From Kitasatospora sp. NBC_00240 (GTDB taxonomy: Bacteria; Actinomycetota; Actinomycetes; Streptomycetales; Streptomycetaceae), in assembly GCF_026342405.1 (NCBI RefSeq), contig NZ_JAPEMU010000001.1:1736001-1800000 (forward strand): a stretch of 64,000 nt of DNA. Direction: 5' to 3'. Positions 7,687-21,474 of this stretch are shown piece by piece. Both the position numbers and the translations under genes were made by a program. The first letter of the stretch is position 1. Each line of letters starts with the position of its first letter. The notes under the pieces were generated by a model. It ran no database searches. It was not told the DNA's origin and was given only the letters and a program-made list of their open reading frames with translations.

Positions 7687-8340
7687 ATGTCCGTGACCCG
7701 CGTCCGCACCACCGCCGCCCTGCTCGCCGCCGGCGCCCTCGCCTTCGGCCTGACCGCCTGTGGAAGCAGCGGCGACTCGTCGTCGTCCTCGGCGAAGAGC
7801 GGCTCCGCGGCACCGGCCGCCACCAGCTCGGCCCCCGCCGCCTCGACCCCGTCCGCCGCCGCCATGACCGAGCCGTTCGGCGCCGCCTGCGCCGCCGTGC
7901 CGAAGGACGGCGCGGGCAGCTTCAACGGCATGGCGCAGGACCCGGTCGCCACCGCCGCCTCCAACAACCCGCTGCTGTCCACCCTGGTGACGGCGGTCAA
8001 GGCGGCCGGCCTGGCGGACACCCTCAACTCGGCCAGGAACGTGACCGTCTTCGCGCCCACCAACGACGCCTTCGCCAAGCTGCCCAAGGAGACGCTGGAC
8101 AAGGTGCTCGCCGACAAGGCGATGCTCACCAAGATCCTGACCTACCACGTCACGCCCGACAGCCTGGCGCCGGCGGCGCTGGCCGGCAGCCACAAGACCC
8201 TGGAGGGCAGTGACCTCATGGTGGCCGGCTCCGGGCAGGACTTCACCGTCAACGGCAACGCCAAGGTGCTCTGCGGCAATGTCCACACCGCCAACGCGAC
8301 CGTCTACATCGTCGACACCGTCCTGATGCCGACCTCCTGA
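7687..8340 (+). CDS. Fasciclin-domain lipoprotein (MPT70/MPT83-like)
   Basis: 217 residues. The N-terminus is a lipoprotein signal (hydrophobic stretch ending FGLTAC, then GSS). A serine/alanine-rich linker leads to a FAS1 domain (about 75-217) with the hallmarks NVTVFAPTNDAFAKLP, ILTYHV and a closing segment NATVYIVDTVLMP. FAS1 domains mediate adhesion or protein contacts at the cell surface. ATG 7687 has AGGAAG upstream. MPT70 and MPT83 of mycobacteria are the best known SigK targets, so the location beside a SigK-like gene supports this reading. Its neighbour is a molybdopterin enzyme, and a strong bidirectional hairpin follows. Confidence 0.9.
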   Translation: MSVTRVRTTAALLAAGALAFGLTACGSSGDSSSSSAKSGSAAPAATSSAPAASTPSAAAMTEPFGAACAAVPKDGAGSFNGMAQDPVATAASNNPLLSTLVTAVKAAGLADTLNSARNVTVFAPTNDAFAKLPKETLDKVLADKAMLTKILTYHVTPDSLAPAALAGSHKTLEGSDLMVAGSGQDFTVNGNAKVLCGNVHTANATVYIVDTVLMPTS

Positions 8341-8351
8341 CCCTGCTCCCC

Positions 8352-8400
8352 GAACGCGCGCGAGCCCGGACCGTCGGACGGTCCGGGCTCGCGCGCGTTC
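8352..8400. terminator. Bidirectional hairpin terminator
   Basis: Perfect 21-bp inverted repeat (8352-8372 with 8380-8400) around a 7-nt loop, between the convergent fasciclin and Ohr genes. There is no U-tract, as is usual in actinomycetes. Confidence 0.85.
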
Positions 8401-8452
8401 ATCGGGTACGCCGGGTGGGGCGTACGGCCGGGCCGGGGCCCGGCGGGTGGGA

Positions 8453-8863
8453 CTACTCGACGACGAGCTCCACCGGGATGTTGCCGCGGGTGGCCTTGGA
8501 GTACGGGCAGACCTCGTGCGCCTGCTTGACCAGCAGCTGGCCGGCCTCGCCCTCCAGGCTGTCCGGCAGCTCGACCCGGAGCACCACGGAGAGGCCGAAG
8601 CCGGTCTCGTCCTTGCCGATGGAGACCTCGGCGGTGACCGAGACCTCGCTGACGTCGGCCCGGGCCTGGCGGGCGACCAGGCCGAGCGCGCTGGCGAAGC
8701 AGGCGGCGTAGCCGGCGGCGAACAGCTGCTCGGGGTTGGTGCCCTGGCCGTTGCCGCCGAGCGCCGGCGGCATCGCCAGCGCGAGGTCCACCTGGCCGTC
8801 GGAGCTCACGGTGCGCCCCTCGCGGCCGTTGGCGGTGGCGACGGCGGTGTACAGCGCGTCCAT
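8453..8863 (-). CDS. ohr: Organic hydroperoxide resistance protein (Ohr/OsmC family)
   Basis: 136 residues, the normal Ohr size. It shows the two redox cysteines in their contexts YAACFASAL and VCPYSKATRGN, and the family stretch TNPEQLFAAGYAACF. Ohr is a thiol peroxidase that reduces organic and lipid hydroperoxides in the cytoplasm, usually with lipoamide as reductant. ATG 8863 is preceded by GAGAAGGGA. The gene is divergent from an OhrR-type regulator, and a 15-bp palindrome in the shared region is the likely operator. Confidence 0.93.
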   Translation of the reverse strand: MDALYTAVATANGREGRTVSSDGQVDLALAMPPALGGNGQGTNPEQLFAAGYAACFASALGLVARQARADVSEVSVTAEVSIGKDETGFGLSVVLRVELPDSLEGEAGQLLVKQAHEVCPYSKATRGNIPVELVVE

Positions 8864-8926
8864 CTGGCTGGTCCCTTCTCTCGTCGGCGACCGGTCCCGG
8901 CCGCCCCTCTGCACTCAAGTAGAGCA

Positions 8927-8941
8927 CGCAATTGAATTGCG
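8927..8941. promoter_or_regulatory. OhrR operator palindrome
   Basis: CGCAATT-G-AATTGCG, a perfect 7-bp dyad in the 116-nt region between ohr and the MarR-family gene. Its AATT-containing arms resemble known OhrR boxes. The A+T-rich core stands out from the surroundings. Confidence 0.7.
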
Positions 8942-8979
8942 CACAACTGAAGTGCGCGCGGCCCGGCTATCCTGGAGCC

Positions 8980-9483
8980 ATGACCGACCTGTCCCGGGTG
9001 CCCGACGAGGAGCTGCTCCGACTCGACCACCAGATCTGCTTCTCGCTGCACGCCGCCTCGCGGGCCTTCGGCGGCGTCTACCGCACGGTGCTCAAGGACC
9101 TCGACCTCACCTACCCCCAGTACCTGGTCATGCTGGTGCTCTGGGAGCACGGCGAGCTGCCGGTCAAGCGGATCGGCGAGTACCTGCGGCTGGACTCCGG
9201 CACCCTCTCCCCCCTGCTCAAGCGGCTCGAAGCCACCGGTTACGTCCGGCGCGCCCGCAGCAGTGAGGACGAGCGCTCGGTCACCGTCCGCCCCACCGAG
9301 GCCGGCGCCGCGCTGCGCGAGCGGGCGGTCTGCGTCCCACGCCGGATCGTCGAGGCCAGCGACCTGTCGCCCGCCGAGGCGGCCACCCTGCAGTCGCTGC
9401 TGGCGCGGGTCACCGGCTCGCTCGACCACGCGGCCCAGGAGTTCGCCGCCGCCCCGCCGGGCCCGGAGCGCGCCACGAACTGA
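8980..9483 (+). CDS. ohrR: MarR-family organic peroxide sensor (OhrR)
   Basis: 167 residues with a winged-helix MarR fold (LTYPQYLVMLVLWEHGELPVK, then the recognition region SGTLSPLLKRLEATGYVRR). The N-terminal motif DHQICFSLHAASRAF contains the cysteine that OhrR uses to sense organic peroxides, and oxidation releases the protein from DNA. Start ATG 8980 has TGGAG upstream. The divergent arrangement with ohr and the palindrome between them indicate repression of both genes. Downstream to 9597 only GC-rich non-coding sequence was seen. Confidence 0.92.
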   Translation: MTDLSRVPDEELLRLDHQICFSLHAASRAFGGVYRTVLKDLDLTYPQYLVMLVLWEHGELPVKRIGEYLRLDSGTLSPLLKRLEATGYVRRARSSEDERSVTVRPTEAGAALRERAVCVPRRIVEASDLSPAEAATLQSLLARVTGSLDHAAQEFAAAPPGPERATN

Positions 9484-9596
9484 CCCGCCCGGCCCCGGCC
9501 ACGGCGGCCCGGTGGCCGGACCCCGCCCGCGCAGAGCTCGAACCGGAGCCCCCGGCCGCGAAGTTCTCAGTCCCGGAGCCCACAGTCGCGGAGCCC

Positions 9597-9943
9597 TCAG
9601 TCGCGGAACAGGGCGCAGACGAAGTCCTCCTGGAGGCGTACGCGCCGATGAAGGTGCCGAGGTCCTCGGAGGTGGAGACGATGCCGCCGGAGGCCCGGCT
9701 CCCGGAGGCACCGAACAGCGTACTGACGTCCTCGGGCGCCTCCGGCGGCTGGACGGCGTAGCCGTGCAGGTAGGGCTCGGGCAGCCGGTAGCCCGGCGGG
9801 AGGCTGGTCCGGCGCAGGCCGAGCGGCGGCTGGACGACCGTCCGGAGCAGGTCCTCGTAGCGCTCGCCGGAGGCCGCCTCGGCCATCAGCGCGACGGCGA
9901 TGTTGTCGGAGTCGGAGTGGCGGTACTCGCTGCCCGGCGTGCA
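9597..9943 (-). pseudogene. Serine hydrolase (class C beta-lactamase-like) fragment
   Basis: About 105 codons resembling the middle of serine hydrolases/D-Ala-D-Ala carboxypeptidases: PGSEYRHSDSDN (where Y-S-N is expected), an EDLLRTVVQPPLGLRRTS segment, and ASGGIVSTSEDLGTFIGAY. The N-terminal half with the SxxK nucleophile is absent, the tyrosine motif is altered, and the end shows a likely frameshift (LQEDFVCALFRD is read in another frame). Tandem 13-bp repeats mark the upstream edge. It is a decayed remnant, not a working gene. Confidence 0.7.
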
Positions 9944-9945
9944 GC

Positions 9946-9984
9946 GGCCGGTGTCCGCGGCCGGTGTCCGCGGCCGGTGTCCGC
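9946..9984. repeat. Three 13-bp tandem repeats
   Basis: GGCCGGTGTCCGC three times in a row at the broken edge of the serine-hydrolase fragment. It may mark the deletion join. Confidence 0.9.
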
Positions 9985-10149
9985 GCCCGCCGCGGTTCAC
10001 CCTTTCGGGCGAGAGCACTGGCGGTGACCGGAGGAGGCTCCGACCATGGGAGCCGACGCCCCCGCACCGCCCCACCCCCCGCCGCCGGCCGGACACGTCG
10101 GCGGCGGGGTGCCGGCTCCGGCTGCCGTCGGCCCTGCGGAAGGAGACCG

Positions 10150-11883
10150 ATGACCCAGTCCACCGACCCGGTCGGCGGATTCCGGCGGCGCGTCGCCGGA
10201 TTCGTCCCGGGCCTCGGTGTGCTGCGGTCGTACCGGCGCGGCTGGCTGCGCGGGGATCTGCTGGCCGGCGTCACCGTCGCGGCCTACCTGGTGCCCCAGG
10301 TGATGGCGTACGCGAGTGTGGCGGGGCTGCAACCGGTCGCCGGGCTCTGGGCCATCCTGCCCGCGCTCGCCGTCTACGCCTTCCTCGGCTCGTCCCGGCT
10401 GCTGTCGGTCGGCCCGGAGTCGACGACCGCGCTGATGACGGCCGGAGTGGTGGGGCCGCTGGCGGCGGGGGACCCGGACCACTACGCCGTCCTCACGGCG
10501 GCCCTCGCCGTCGTGGTCGGGCTGATGTTCCTGCTGGCACGGATCGCCCGGCTGGGGTTCGTCGCGGATCTGCTCTCCCAGCCCGTCCTGATCGGCTACC
10601 TGGCCGGGGTCGCCCTGATCATGGCGGTGGACCAGCTGACGAAGATCACCGGCGTCGAGACGGAGGGCTCGGGCTTCTTCCCGAAGCTGATCTCCTTCTT
10701 CCGGAACATCTCCGAGGCCGACACCGCGACCGTCCTGCTCAGCGCGGCCACCCTGGTGTTCCTCTTCCTGGCGGCCGCCCTCCTGCCGCGCGGGGTGCCG
10801 GTCACCCTGCTCGCGCTGGTCCTGGGCACCGTGGTGGTCGCGGTGTTCGACCTGGAGTCGCAGGGCATCGCGGTGATCGGGGACATCCCGACCGGACTCC
10901 CCCGCCCGTCCTGGCCGTCCCTGAGCGACTTCCGGGAGCTGGCGCTGCCCGCCGTCGGGGTGCTCCTGGTGGGGTACACCGACGTGATCCTGACGGCCCG
11001 GGCCTTCGAGTCCCGGGGCAGCGGCGAGCGCCTGGACGCCAACCAGGAACTGCTGGCGCTGGGTGTGGTCAACCTCGGCGCCGGGGTGTTCCACGGGTTC
11101 CCGGTGAGCAGCAGCGCCAGCCGGACGACACTGGCCAAGTCGGCCGGCGGGCGCACCCAGGCGTACGGGCTGACGGCGGCCGTGCTGGTCGTCGCCGTGC
11201 TGCTGTTCCTCGGCCCGGCGCTGTCCCTCACCCCGTCGGCCGTGCTGGGGTGCCTGGTCGTCTACGCCGCGGTGCGGATGATCGACGTCGCGGGATTCCG
11301 GCGGCTCTCGTCGTTCCGGCGCCGGGAGCTGCTGCTGGCCGTCGGGTGCCTGATCGGCGTGCTGGCGCTGGACATCCTCTACGGGGTGCTGGTGGCCGTG
11401 GGCCTGTCGGTGGCGGAGCTGCTCAGCCGGGTGGCCCGGCCGCACGACGCGGTGCTGGGTCTGGTGCCGGGCGTGGCGGGCATGCACGACATCGACGACT
11501 ACCCCGAGGCGCGGACCGTCCCCGGGCTGCTGATCTACCGCTACGACTCGCCGCTGTTCTTCGCCAACGCCGAGGACTTCCGCCGGCGGGCGCTGGCGGT
11601 GCTGTCCGAACAGCCCGGTCCGGTGCGCTGGTTCGTCCTCAACACCGAGGCCAACGTCGAGGTGGACATCACCGCGCTGGACTCGCTGGAGGCGCTGCGG
11701 GACGAACTGGTGGCCGGAGGCTGCGTGTTCGCCCTGGCACGGGTGAAGCAGGACCTGCGCTCGGAGCTGGACGCGTACGGGCTGACCGAGTCCGTCGGCG
11801 AGGACCGGATCTTCCCCACCCTGCCCGCGGCCGTGGCCGCCTACCGTGCCTGGAGCGGGGTGGCCGACGATGGGCGGGCGTAG
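10150..11883 (+). CDS. SulP family anion permease with STAS domain
   Basis: 577 residues. The membrane part starts with the SulP signature (LAGVTVAAYLVPQVMAYASVAGL, quoted in part) and continues through GPESTTALM and about 10-12 hydrophobic segments to about residue 430. The C-terminal STAS domain is recognisable from YRYDSPLFFANAEDF and the VDITALDSLEALRDEL helix. Members carry sulfate, bicarbonate or other anions; the substrate is not decided by sequence. ATG 10150 has AGGAGA just upstream. PPK2 and a cation ATPase gene follow in the same direction, but with 100-310-nt gaps, so a shared operon is uncertain. Confidence 0.9.
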   Translation: MTQSTDPVGGFRRRVAGFVPGLGVLRSYRRGWLRGDLLAGVTVAAYLVPQVMAYASVAGLQPVAGLWAILPALAVYAFLGSSRLLSVGPESTTALMTAGVVGPLAAGDPDHYAVLTAALAVVVGLMFLLARIARLGFVADLLSQPVLIGYLAGVALIMAVDQLTKITGVETEGSGFFPKLISFFRNISEADTATVLLSAATLVFLFLAAALLPRGVPVTLLALVLGTVVVAVFDLESQGIAVIGDIPTGLPRPSWPSLSDFRELALPAVGVLLVGYTDVILTARAFESRGSGERLDANQELLALGVVNLGAGVFHGFPVSSSASRTTLAKSAGGRTQAYGLTAAVLVVAVLLFLGPALSLTPSAVLGCLVVYAAVRMIDVAGFRRLSSFRRRELLLAVGCLIGVLALDILYGVLVAVGLSVAELLSRVARPHDAVLGLVPGVAGMHDIDDYPEARTVPGLLIYRYDSPLFFANAEDFRRRALAVLSEQPGPVRWFVLNTEANVEVDITALDSLEALRDELVAGGCVFALARVKQDLRSELDAYGLTESVGEDRIFPTLPAAVAAYRAWSGVADDGRA

Positions 11884-12193
11884 CGGCCCGCGGCCCGGGC
11901 CGACCGGCGGCGGGTGTACGACGGCCGCCCCTGACACGGCCGGGCAGAGTACCCGCCCCGTTGCGCACCCCGCGCCCCACCCCACCGCCCGGCGGCTGCC
12001 GGGCCCTGGTGCCGGGCCCCACAGGCCGAGTTGCGGCCCCGGGGCCGCGCCCGCAGGCTCGGACCCAGACCCGGGCGCGGGGGCTCCGCCGGACGACGGA
12101 GCGGGCCGCGGAGGGCTCCGACCGCCCCGGCCGCGACTCGACCGCGAGGGCGGCGGCGGCCCAGCCCGCGCACACCAGGAAGGCTGGTCCCGG
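11884..12193. other. Gene-free stretch before ppk2
   Basis: About 310 nt of GC-rich DNA between the SulP gene and ppk2. No gene, repeat or clear promoter was recognised. Confidence 0.5.
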
Positions 12194-13138
12194 ATGGCAG
12201 GCAAACAGGCCCGGCGGATCGCGAAGTTCATCGAGCCGCTGCGGGTGGAACCCGGCTCCCGGGTGGACCTCGGCGACTTCGACCCCCGCTACAAGGCCGG
12301 GATGAAGAAACGGGAAGGCGTCCGGCTGCTGGAGAGCGGCGTCTCGCTGCTGGCCGAGTACCAGGCCCGGCTGGCCGCCCAGGACACCTACGGCGTCCTG
12401 TTCTGCCTGCAGGCGATGGACGCCGGAGGCAAGGACGGCACCATCCGGCACGTCATGAGCGGGGTGAATCCGCAGGGGGTGCACGTCAGCAGCTTCAAGG
12501 TGCCCTCCACCGAGGAGCTCGACCACGACTACCTCTGGCGGTACGCGCGCAGGCTCCCCGCCCGCGGGGACATCGCGATCTTCAACCGCTCCCACTACGA
12601 GGAGGTCCTCGTGGTGCGGGTCCACCCGGAGGTGCTGGACCGCCAGCGGATCCCGGACGCCGCCCACGGGTCCTCCCTCTGGGACCGCCGCTACCGGGAG
12701 ATCAACGACTGGGAGCGCCACCTCACCGACAACGGCTTCAAGGTGGTGAAGGTCTTCCTGAACCTCTCCAAGGAGGAGCAGCGCACCCGGTTCCTGAAGC
12801 GGATCGACCTCCCGGAGAAGAACTGGAAGTTCTCCGGCGCCGACGTCCGTGAGCGCAAGTACTGGGACGACTACCAGGAGGCCTTCTCCGAGATGCTCTC
12901 GGCCACCAGCACCCCGTGGGCGCCCTGGTACGTGGTGCCGGCGGACCGCAAGTGGTTCGCGCGGATCTGCGCCGCGGCCGTCCTCGCCCACACCCTGATC
13001 GAGATCGACCCCCGGTACCCGGTCGTCGACGAGGAGGCCCACCGGGATCTGCTCGCCGCCAAGCGCCGGTTGAAGAAGGAAGCCCCCAAGGGCGCGCCCG
13101 CCGACCCGTACGCGGCCCGGCACGACCTGCCCGGCTGA
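12194..13138 (+). CDS. ppk2: Polyphosphate kinase 2 family protein
   Basis: 314 residues. The Walker A loop A77-GGKDGT (context QAMDAGGKDGTIRHV), the FNRSHYEEVLVVRVHP segment with the Walker B/lid basic residues, and KRIDLPEKNWKFS are diagnostic of PPK2. These enzymes transfer phosphate between polyphosphate and nucleoside mono- or diphosphates in the cytoplasm. Whether it prefers AMP, ADP or GDP cannot be told here. ATG 12194 was chosen because similarity starts there and AGGAAGG lies upstream, though at long spacing. The next gene is a P-type ATPase; energy supply is a possible but untested link. Confidence 0.93.
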   Translation: MAGKQARRIAKFIEPLRVEPGSRVDLGDFDPRYKAGMKKREGVRLLESGVSLLAEYQARLAAQDTYGVLFCLQAMDAGGKDGTIRHVMSGVNPQGVHVSSFKVPSTEELDHDYLWRYARRLPARGDIAIFNRSHYEEVLVVRVHPEVLDRQRIPDAAHGSSLWDRRYREINDWERHLTDNGFKVVKVFLNLSKEEQRTRFLKRIDLPEKNWKFSGADVRERKYWDDYQEAFSEMLSATSTPWAPWYVVPADRKWFARICAAAVLAHTLIEIDPRYPVVDEEAHRDLLAAKRRLKKEAPKGAPADPYAARHDLPG

Positions 13139-13247
13139 CGGCGGGGGCGACCGGCGGGCGGTGCACGGCGGGCGATGGACAACGGGCGAACACGGGCGGG
13201 GCGGCCCGGGCGGCAGCAGGGAAACCTGGGGAACGGAGACGGCGGAG

Positions 13248-15971
<2,724 letters not shown>

Positions 15972-16079
15972 GCCGGCCCGCCCCGGCCGGGGAGCGGTTC
16001 CGCGCGGCGGGCCCGCCTCCCCGCCGTACCGGCCTATCATCGGACGATCCGCCCGGTCCGCCGTGAGAGGACGCCCGCC

Positions 16080-16808
16080 GTGACGATCAGTGACTCCCTG
16101 ACGGTCGACCAGGCCGTCGACCGGATGCGGGCCCTGCGGGACCTGCTTCCCGCCGCGGACGGCGTCGCCGTCTTCAACCGGATGTACCTGACCGTCACCG
16201 AGCTGGTCCGCGACCGCCTCACGGACGGGTACTTCGAGGACCCGCCGGCCGTGGCCGCCCTCGACGCCCTGTTCGCCGGCCGCTACCTGCGGGCGGTCGA
16301 CGCGGCCGCCGCCGGCACCCGGCCGCCCGCCTGCTGGCGGCCGCTGTTCGAACTGCGTGGGCACCCGGGCATCCACCCGCTGCAGTTCGCCCTGGCCGGG
16401 ATGAACGCCCACATCGAGCACGACCTCCCGCTCGCCGTGCTGGACACCTGCCGCCAGCTCGGCCGCCGCCCGGCCGAGCTGGCCGCCGACTACCGGCGGA
16501 TCAACGACCTGCTGGCGCAGGTGGAGGACGAGGTCCGGGACTCGCTGCTGCCCGGCCCGGACGAGCTGCCGCTCGCCGACCCGCTGCTGCACGTGGCCGG
16601 CGTCTGGAGCATCGACCGCGCCCGCGAGGCGGCCTGGGCGAGTGTGCTGGCGCTGTGGGAGCTGCGGCCGGTGCCGTTCGCCTACACGGCGGTGAGCACC
16701 GCGCTGGACGGCTCGGTCGGCATGGTCTGCCGGGCGCTGCTCACCCCGCTGGACGGGCCGACGCAGGCCGGCCGGCCCCCCGTCGCGGGGAGCCGGCCGG
16801 CCGGTTGA
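16080..16808 (+). CDS. DUF5995 family protein
   Basis: 242 residues, all-helical and soluble. It matches the DUF5995 pattern: an N-terminal DRMRALRDLLPAADGVAVFNRMYL, a central CWRPLFELRGHPGIHPLQFALAGMNAHIEHDLPLA (quoted in part) with several histidines, and a C-terminal AREAAWASVLALWELR. The conserved His/Asn/His pattern could bind metal, but no reaction is known. GTG 16080 has GAGAGGA about 8 nt upstream. It stands alone between the ATPase and the convergent guaB1. Confidence 0.8.
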   Translation: MTISDSLTVDQAVDRMRALRDLLPAADGVAVFNRMYLTVTELVRDRLTDGYFEDPPAVAALDALFAGRYLRAVDAAAAGTRPPACWRPLFELRGHPGIHPLQFALAGMNAHIEHDLPLAVLDTCRQLGRRPAELAADYRRINDLLAQVEDEVRDSLLPGPDELPLADPLLHVAGVWSIDRAREAAWASVLALWELRPVPFAYTAVSTALDGSVGMVCRALLTPLDGPTQAGRPPVAGSRPAG

Positions 16809-16871
16809 GCGGTTCGCCCGTCCCGGTCAGGCCGTCCGCCTGCCGCAGGTCGGGCTGCGCACCCGTGGGGA

Positions 16872-18702
<1,831 letters not shown>

Positions 18703-20235
18703 ATGGCCACCGAGGAAACCTCTCGCGACCTCGTCGCCGCCGACGACGTCCTGCTCTTCGTCAACGCCGCCATCACCGCAACCGGGCAGCGCGAATTCCA
18801 CTCCGAGGCCGGTGAGCAGCGCCTCTCCCTCGACTTCCTGCACTCCTACATCCTGGGCAACTACCGCGACCTCTACGCGGCGGTGCTCGCCCTGGACATC
18901 AACGACCACAACGCGGCCCTGATCGTCCACCGCCTGCTCGCCACCGCCGGTGAGGCCACCGCCGCGCAGCGCCGCTCCGAGGGCCGGCTGATCGCACGCC
19001 GCCTCGCCCTGCTCCCGCCGCAGCGGGTCTACCGGCTGATCCGCGAACTGCGCCGGGCCAAGGTCAACAACCGGCGCACCCGGGCGATCATCCGGCACTG
19101 GCTCACCGCCCGGCCCGACCCCGCCCTGGACGCGGTCAAGTACCGCGCCGGGCTCAAGCTCGCCCTGCGGCACACCCACCTCACCCCGCCCGGCGAAGAG
19201 CTCGGCGACTTCCTGTTCCGGCCCGCCCGGCAGCGCGCGTTCGCGACCCCGCTGCTCGACAGCTGGCGCCGCGCCCACTACCAGCAGTCCGCCCTCTACG
19301 AGCTGCCCTACAGCGTCGCCGAGGGCTTCGCCGCCAAGCACGGCGTCGCCCGCGGCGACTTCCTGCAGAAGATCGCGCCGCGGATGACCCGGCGGGAGCA
19401 GCTCCGCGCGCAGGAGTCCGGCCGGCGGCACGGGGCCGAGGCCGTCCGCGCCGACCTCGGACGGATGCCGCTGACCCGGCTCGCCGCCTACGTGCTCGGC
19501 CTGCCGACGGCCGACCGGGTGTCGCGCCGGACCGAACTCACCGAGGCGCTGCGCACCGCCGCCCGCCGGGCCGCCGGGCCGCACCGGGGCAGCTGGGGGC
19601 GGGTCGCCGCCGTGCTGGACGACAGCTTCTCCACCACCGGCTCCGGCCAGAAGCGCCGTCGCCCGCTGACGGCCGCGCTGGCCTGCCACTTCCTGCTCGA
19701 GGCGCTCGCCGCCGAGTACACCCCGCTGTGGACCTCCGGGCGCACCGACGCCCTGCTCGTCCACCCGCTCGGGCCGACCCCGCTCGGCCTGCGGATCGTG
19801 GACGCGCTGGACACCGCGCCGGAGCGGCTGCTGATCGTCTCCGACGGCTGGGACAACGCGCCGCCGGGCCTGGCCGGCGAGGTGCTGCGGGTCTGGCGCA
19901 CCCGGCTCGACCCCGCGGGCCGCACCAGCATCGTCCACCTCAACCCGGTCTACGACGCCGAGGACTTCGACGTCCGCCGGCTGGCCCCGACGGTGCCCAC
20001 GGCCGGCCTGCGCGACGCCGAGGACCTGCCCACCCTGGTCGGGCTGGCCCGCTTCGCCGAGGGCCGTACCGGCCTGCCCGAACTGACGGCCTACCTGGAC
20101 GAACGGACCCGCGCCTTCCTCGACCCGGCCCCGCCCGTCGCCGCAAACCCGCCCGTCGCCGCAACCTCACCCGTCGCCGCAACCACCCCCGCCCAGGAGC
20201 CGCTCCCCCGGCCCGTTCCCGAGGACGCCCGATGA
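18703..20235 (+). CDS. vWA-domain protein with helical N-terminus (TROVE/Ro60-like)
   Basis: 510 residues. The first 290 are helical repeats rich in arginine (RRLALLPPQRVYRLIRELRR; KVNNRRTRAIIRHWL). The last 210 look like a von Willebrand A domain: D306-D-S308-F-S310 forms a MIDAS-type DxSxS, followed by a TDALLVHPL strand and the IVSDGWDN segment. Helices plus vWA recall Ro60/TROVE proteins that bind damaged or small RNAs; that link is inference. Start ATG 18703 follows a G-rich ribosome-binding site. Its stop overlaps the next start (ATGA). The C-terminus carries PVAA/T repeats. Confidence 0.7.
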   Translation: MATEETSRDLVAADDVLLFVNAAITATGQREFHSEAGEQRLSLDFLHSYILGNYRDLYAAVLALDINDHNAALIVHRLLATAGEATAAQRRSEGRLIARRLALLPPQRVYRLIRELRRAKVNNRRTRAIIRHWLTARPDPALDAVKYRAGLKLALRHTHLTPPGEELGDFLFRPARQRAFATPLLDSWRRAHYQQSALYELPYSVAEGFAAKHGVARGDFLQKIAPRMTRREQLRAQESGRRHGAEAVRADLGRMPLTRLAAYVLGLPTADRVSRRTELTEALRTAARRAAGPHRGSWGRVAAVLDDSFSTTGSGQKRRRPLTAALACHFLLEALAAEYTPLWTSGRTDALLVHPLGPTPLGLRIVDALDTAPERLLIVSDGWDNAPPGLAGEVLRVWRTRLDPAGRTSIVHLNPVYDAEDFDVRRLAPTVPTAGLRDAEDLPTLVGLARFAEGRTGLPELTAYLDERTRAFLDPAPPVAANPPVAATSPVAATTPAQEPLPRPVPEDAR

Positions 20236-21404
20236 CGCCCCAGGCGACGACCACGCTGGACCTCACCGGCCTGCGGACCGGCCCCTCCCAGCTCTGGGGC
20301 GCCGTCCGGCTGGTCCCGCTGCTGCGGGACGAGCCGGTCGCCGGCCTGCGCCTGCACCGGCGCGCCCTGGACGAGGAGCACGGCGTCGTCCAGCTCGACC
20401 GGCGCACCACCTACCACTCCTACCTCCCGCACGCCTTCGTCGCCGACCGGACCGGCGACGGCACCCCGGTGGCCACCTACGGGACCCACCTCACCGACGG
20501 CGGCCCCGCCGAACCGCCGCCCGCGAGCATCCCGCTGCGGGTCCACCACCGGCTCGCCAAGCGTGAGAGCCGCACCCGGCTGCGCTTCCTGCCCCAGCAC
20601 CTCGCCCTCGAGGGCTACCTCAGCCTGCACTTCGGCGGCCCGTCGGTGGTCTGGGAGGAGTGGTCGCAGCGGGCCGTCCGCCAGGGCCTCTCCCCCCGCG
20701 CCGAGGAGGCCTGGACCGGCGCGCAGGTCCGCGGCCTGGCGGACGCGCTGCGGCTGTTCGAGATCCACCCCGGCCAGTGCGGCGTGCTGCTGTACCTCGG
20801 GGACGCGCTGGCCGCCGCCTTCGCCGTCCCGCACCCCGAGGACTACCGGGCCCTGCACCCCACCCTGGTCCAGGACCTCTACGGCGAACAGGTCCACCAC
20901 TACGCGACCCTGATGCTGCCGCTGCCCGACTTCCGGGCCCGGATCGCGGGCGCCGGCATCCGCTCGGTCGCCGACCTGCGGGCGGCCGCGCGGCGCCAGG
21001 AGGAGGAGTGGGCCGGGTTCCACGACTCCACCATGGCGGCCGGCCTGCTCGGCCCGGCCTACACCTTCCGCACCGTCCGCCGGCTGGGGCACTTCACCCT
21101 CAGCCGCTTCCTGCCCGGCTTCCGGCAGCGGGAGGAGAACCACATCGGCGAGACCATCACCGACGAGGCCGGACGCACCGCCTACCTGAAGACCTTCCGG
21201 CTGTCGGAGAAGCAGGTCCGCCGCGGCCACCTGCTCGACCGGATGGCCGCGCACGACTGGCACCTGGGCCGGACGGCGGCCGCCCTCGGCATCGGCGAGG
21301 CCCAACTCGGCCTGCGGCTGGAGGCGGCGGGCTTCGGCGCCCTGCTGCGCCAGGACGTCCTGGACGGCTACCGCCGGCAGGCCCGGGCGGCCGGAGCGCG
21401 CTGA
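20232..21404 (+). CDS. ARPP-2 domain-like protein
   Basis: 390 residues. The features RRTTYHSYLPHAFVADRT, LRFLPQHLALEGYLSLHFGGP and the LRLFEIHPGQCGVLLYLGDALAAAF segment fit the ARPP-2 family as recalled (ARG and rhodanese-phosphatase associated protein). The C-terminal 80 residues (LSEKQVRRGHLLDRMAAHDWHLGRTAAALGI) look like a helix-turn-helix addition. No catalytic mechanism is known. It overlaps the vWA gene by 4 nt and lies 70 nt before an ADP-ribosylglycohydrolase gene, exactly the company the family name refers to, so all three probably act together, perhaps in RNA or ADP-ribose handling. Confidence 0.65.
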   Translation: MTPQATTTLDLTGLRTGPSQLWGAVRLVPLLRDEPVAGLRLHRRALDEEHGVVQLDRRTTYHSYLPHAFVADRTGDGTPVATYGTHLTDGGPAEPPPASIPLRVHHRLAKRESRTRLRFLPQHLALEGYLSLHFGGPSVVWEEWSQRAVRQGLSPRAEEAWTGAQVRGLADALRLFEIHPGQCGVLLYLGDALAAAFAVPHPEDYRALHPTLVQDLYGEQVHHYATLMLPLPDFRARIAGAGIRSVADLRAAARRQEEEWAGFHDSTMAAGLLGPAYTFRTVRRLGHFTLSRFLPGFRQREENHIGETITDEAGRTAYLKTFRLSEKQVRRGHLLDRMAAHDWHLGRTAAALGIGEAQLGLRLEAAGFGALLRQDVLDGYRRQARAAGAR

Positions 21405-21474
21405 ACGCCAGGGCCCGGTCGGACGGACCCGCCCCCTACGATGGCCGGTGATCGAACATCAAAGGGGGACGCAC

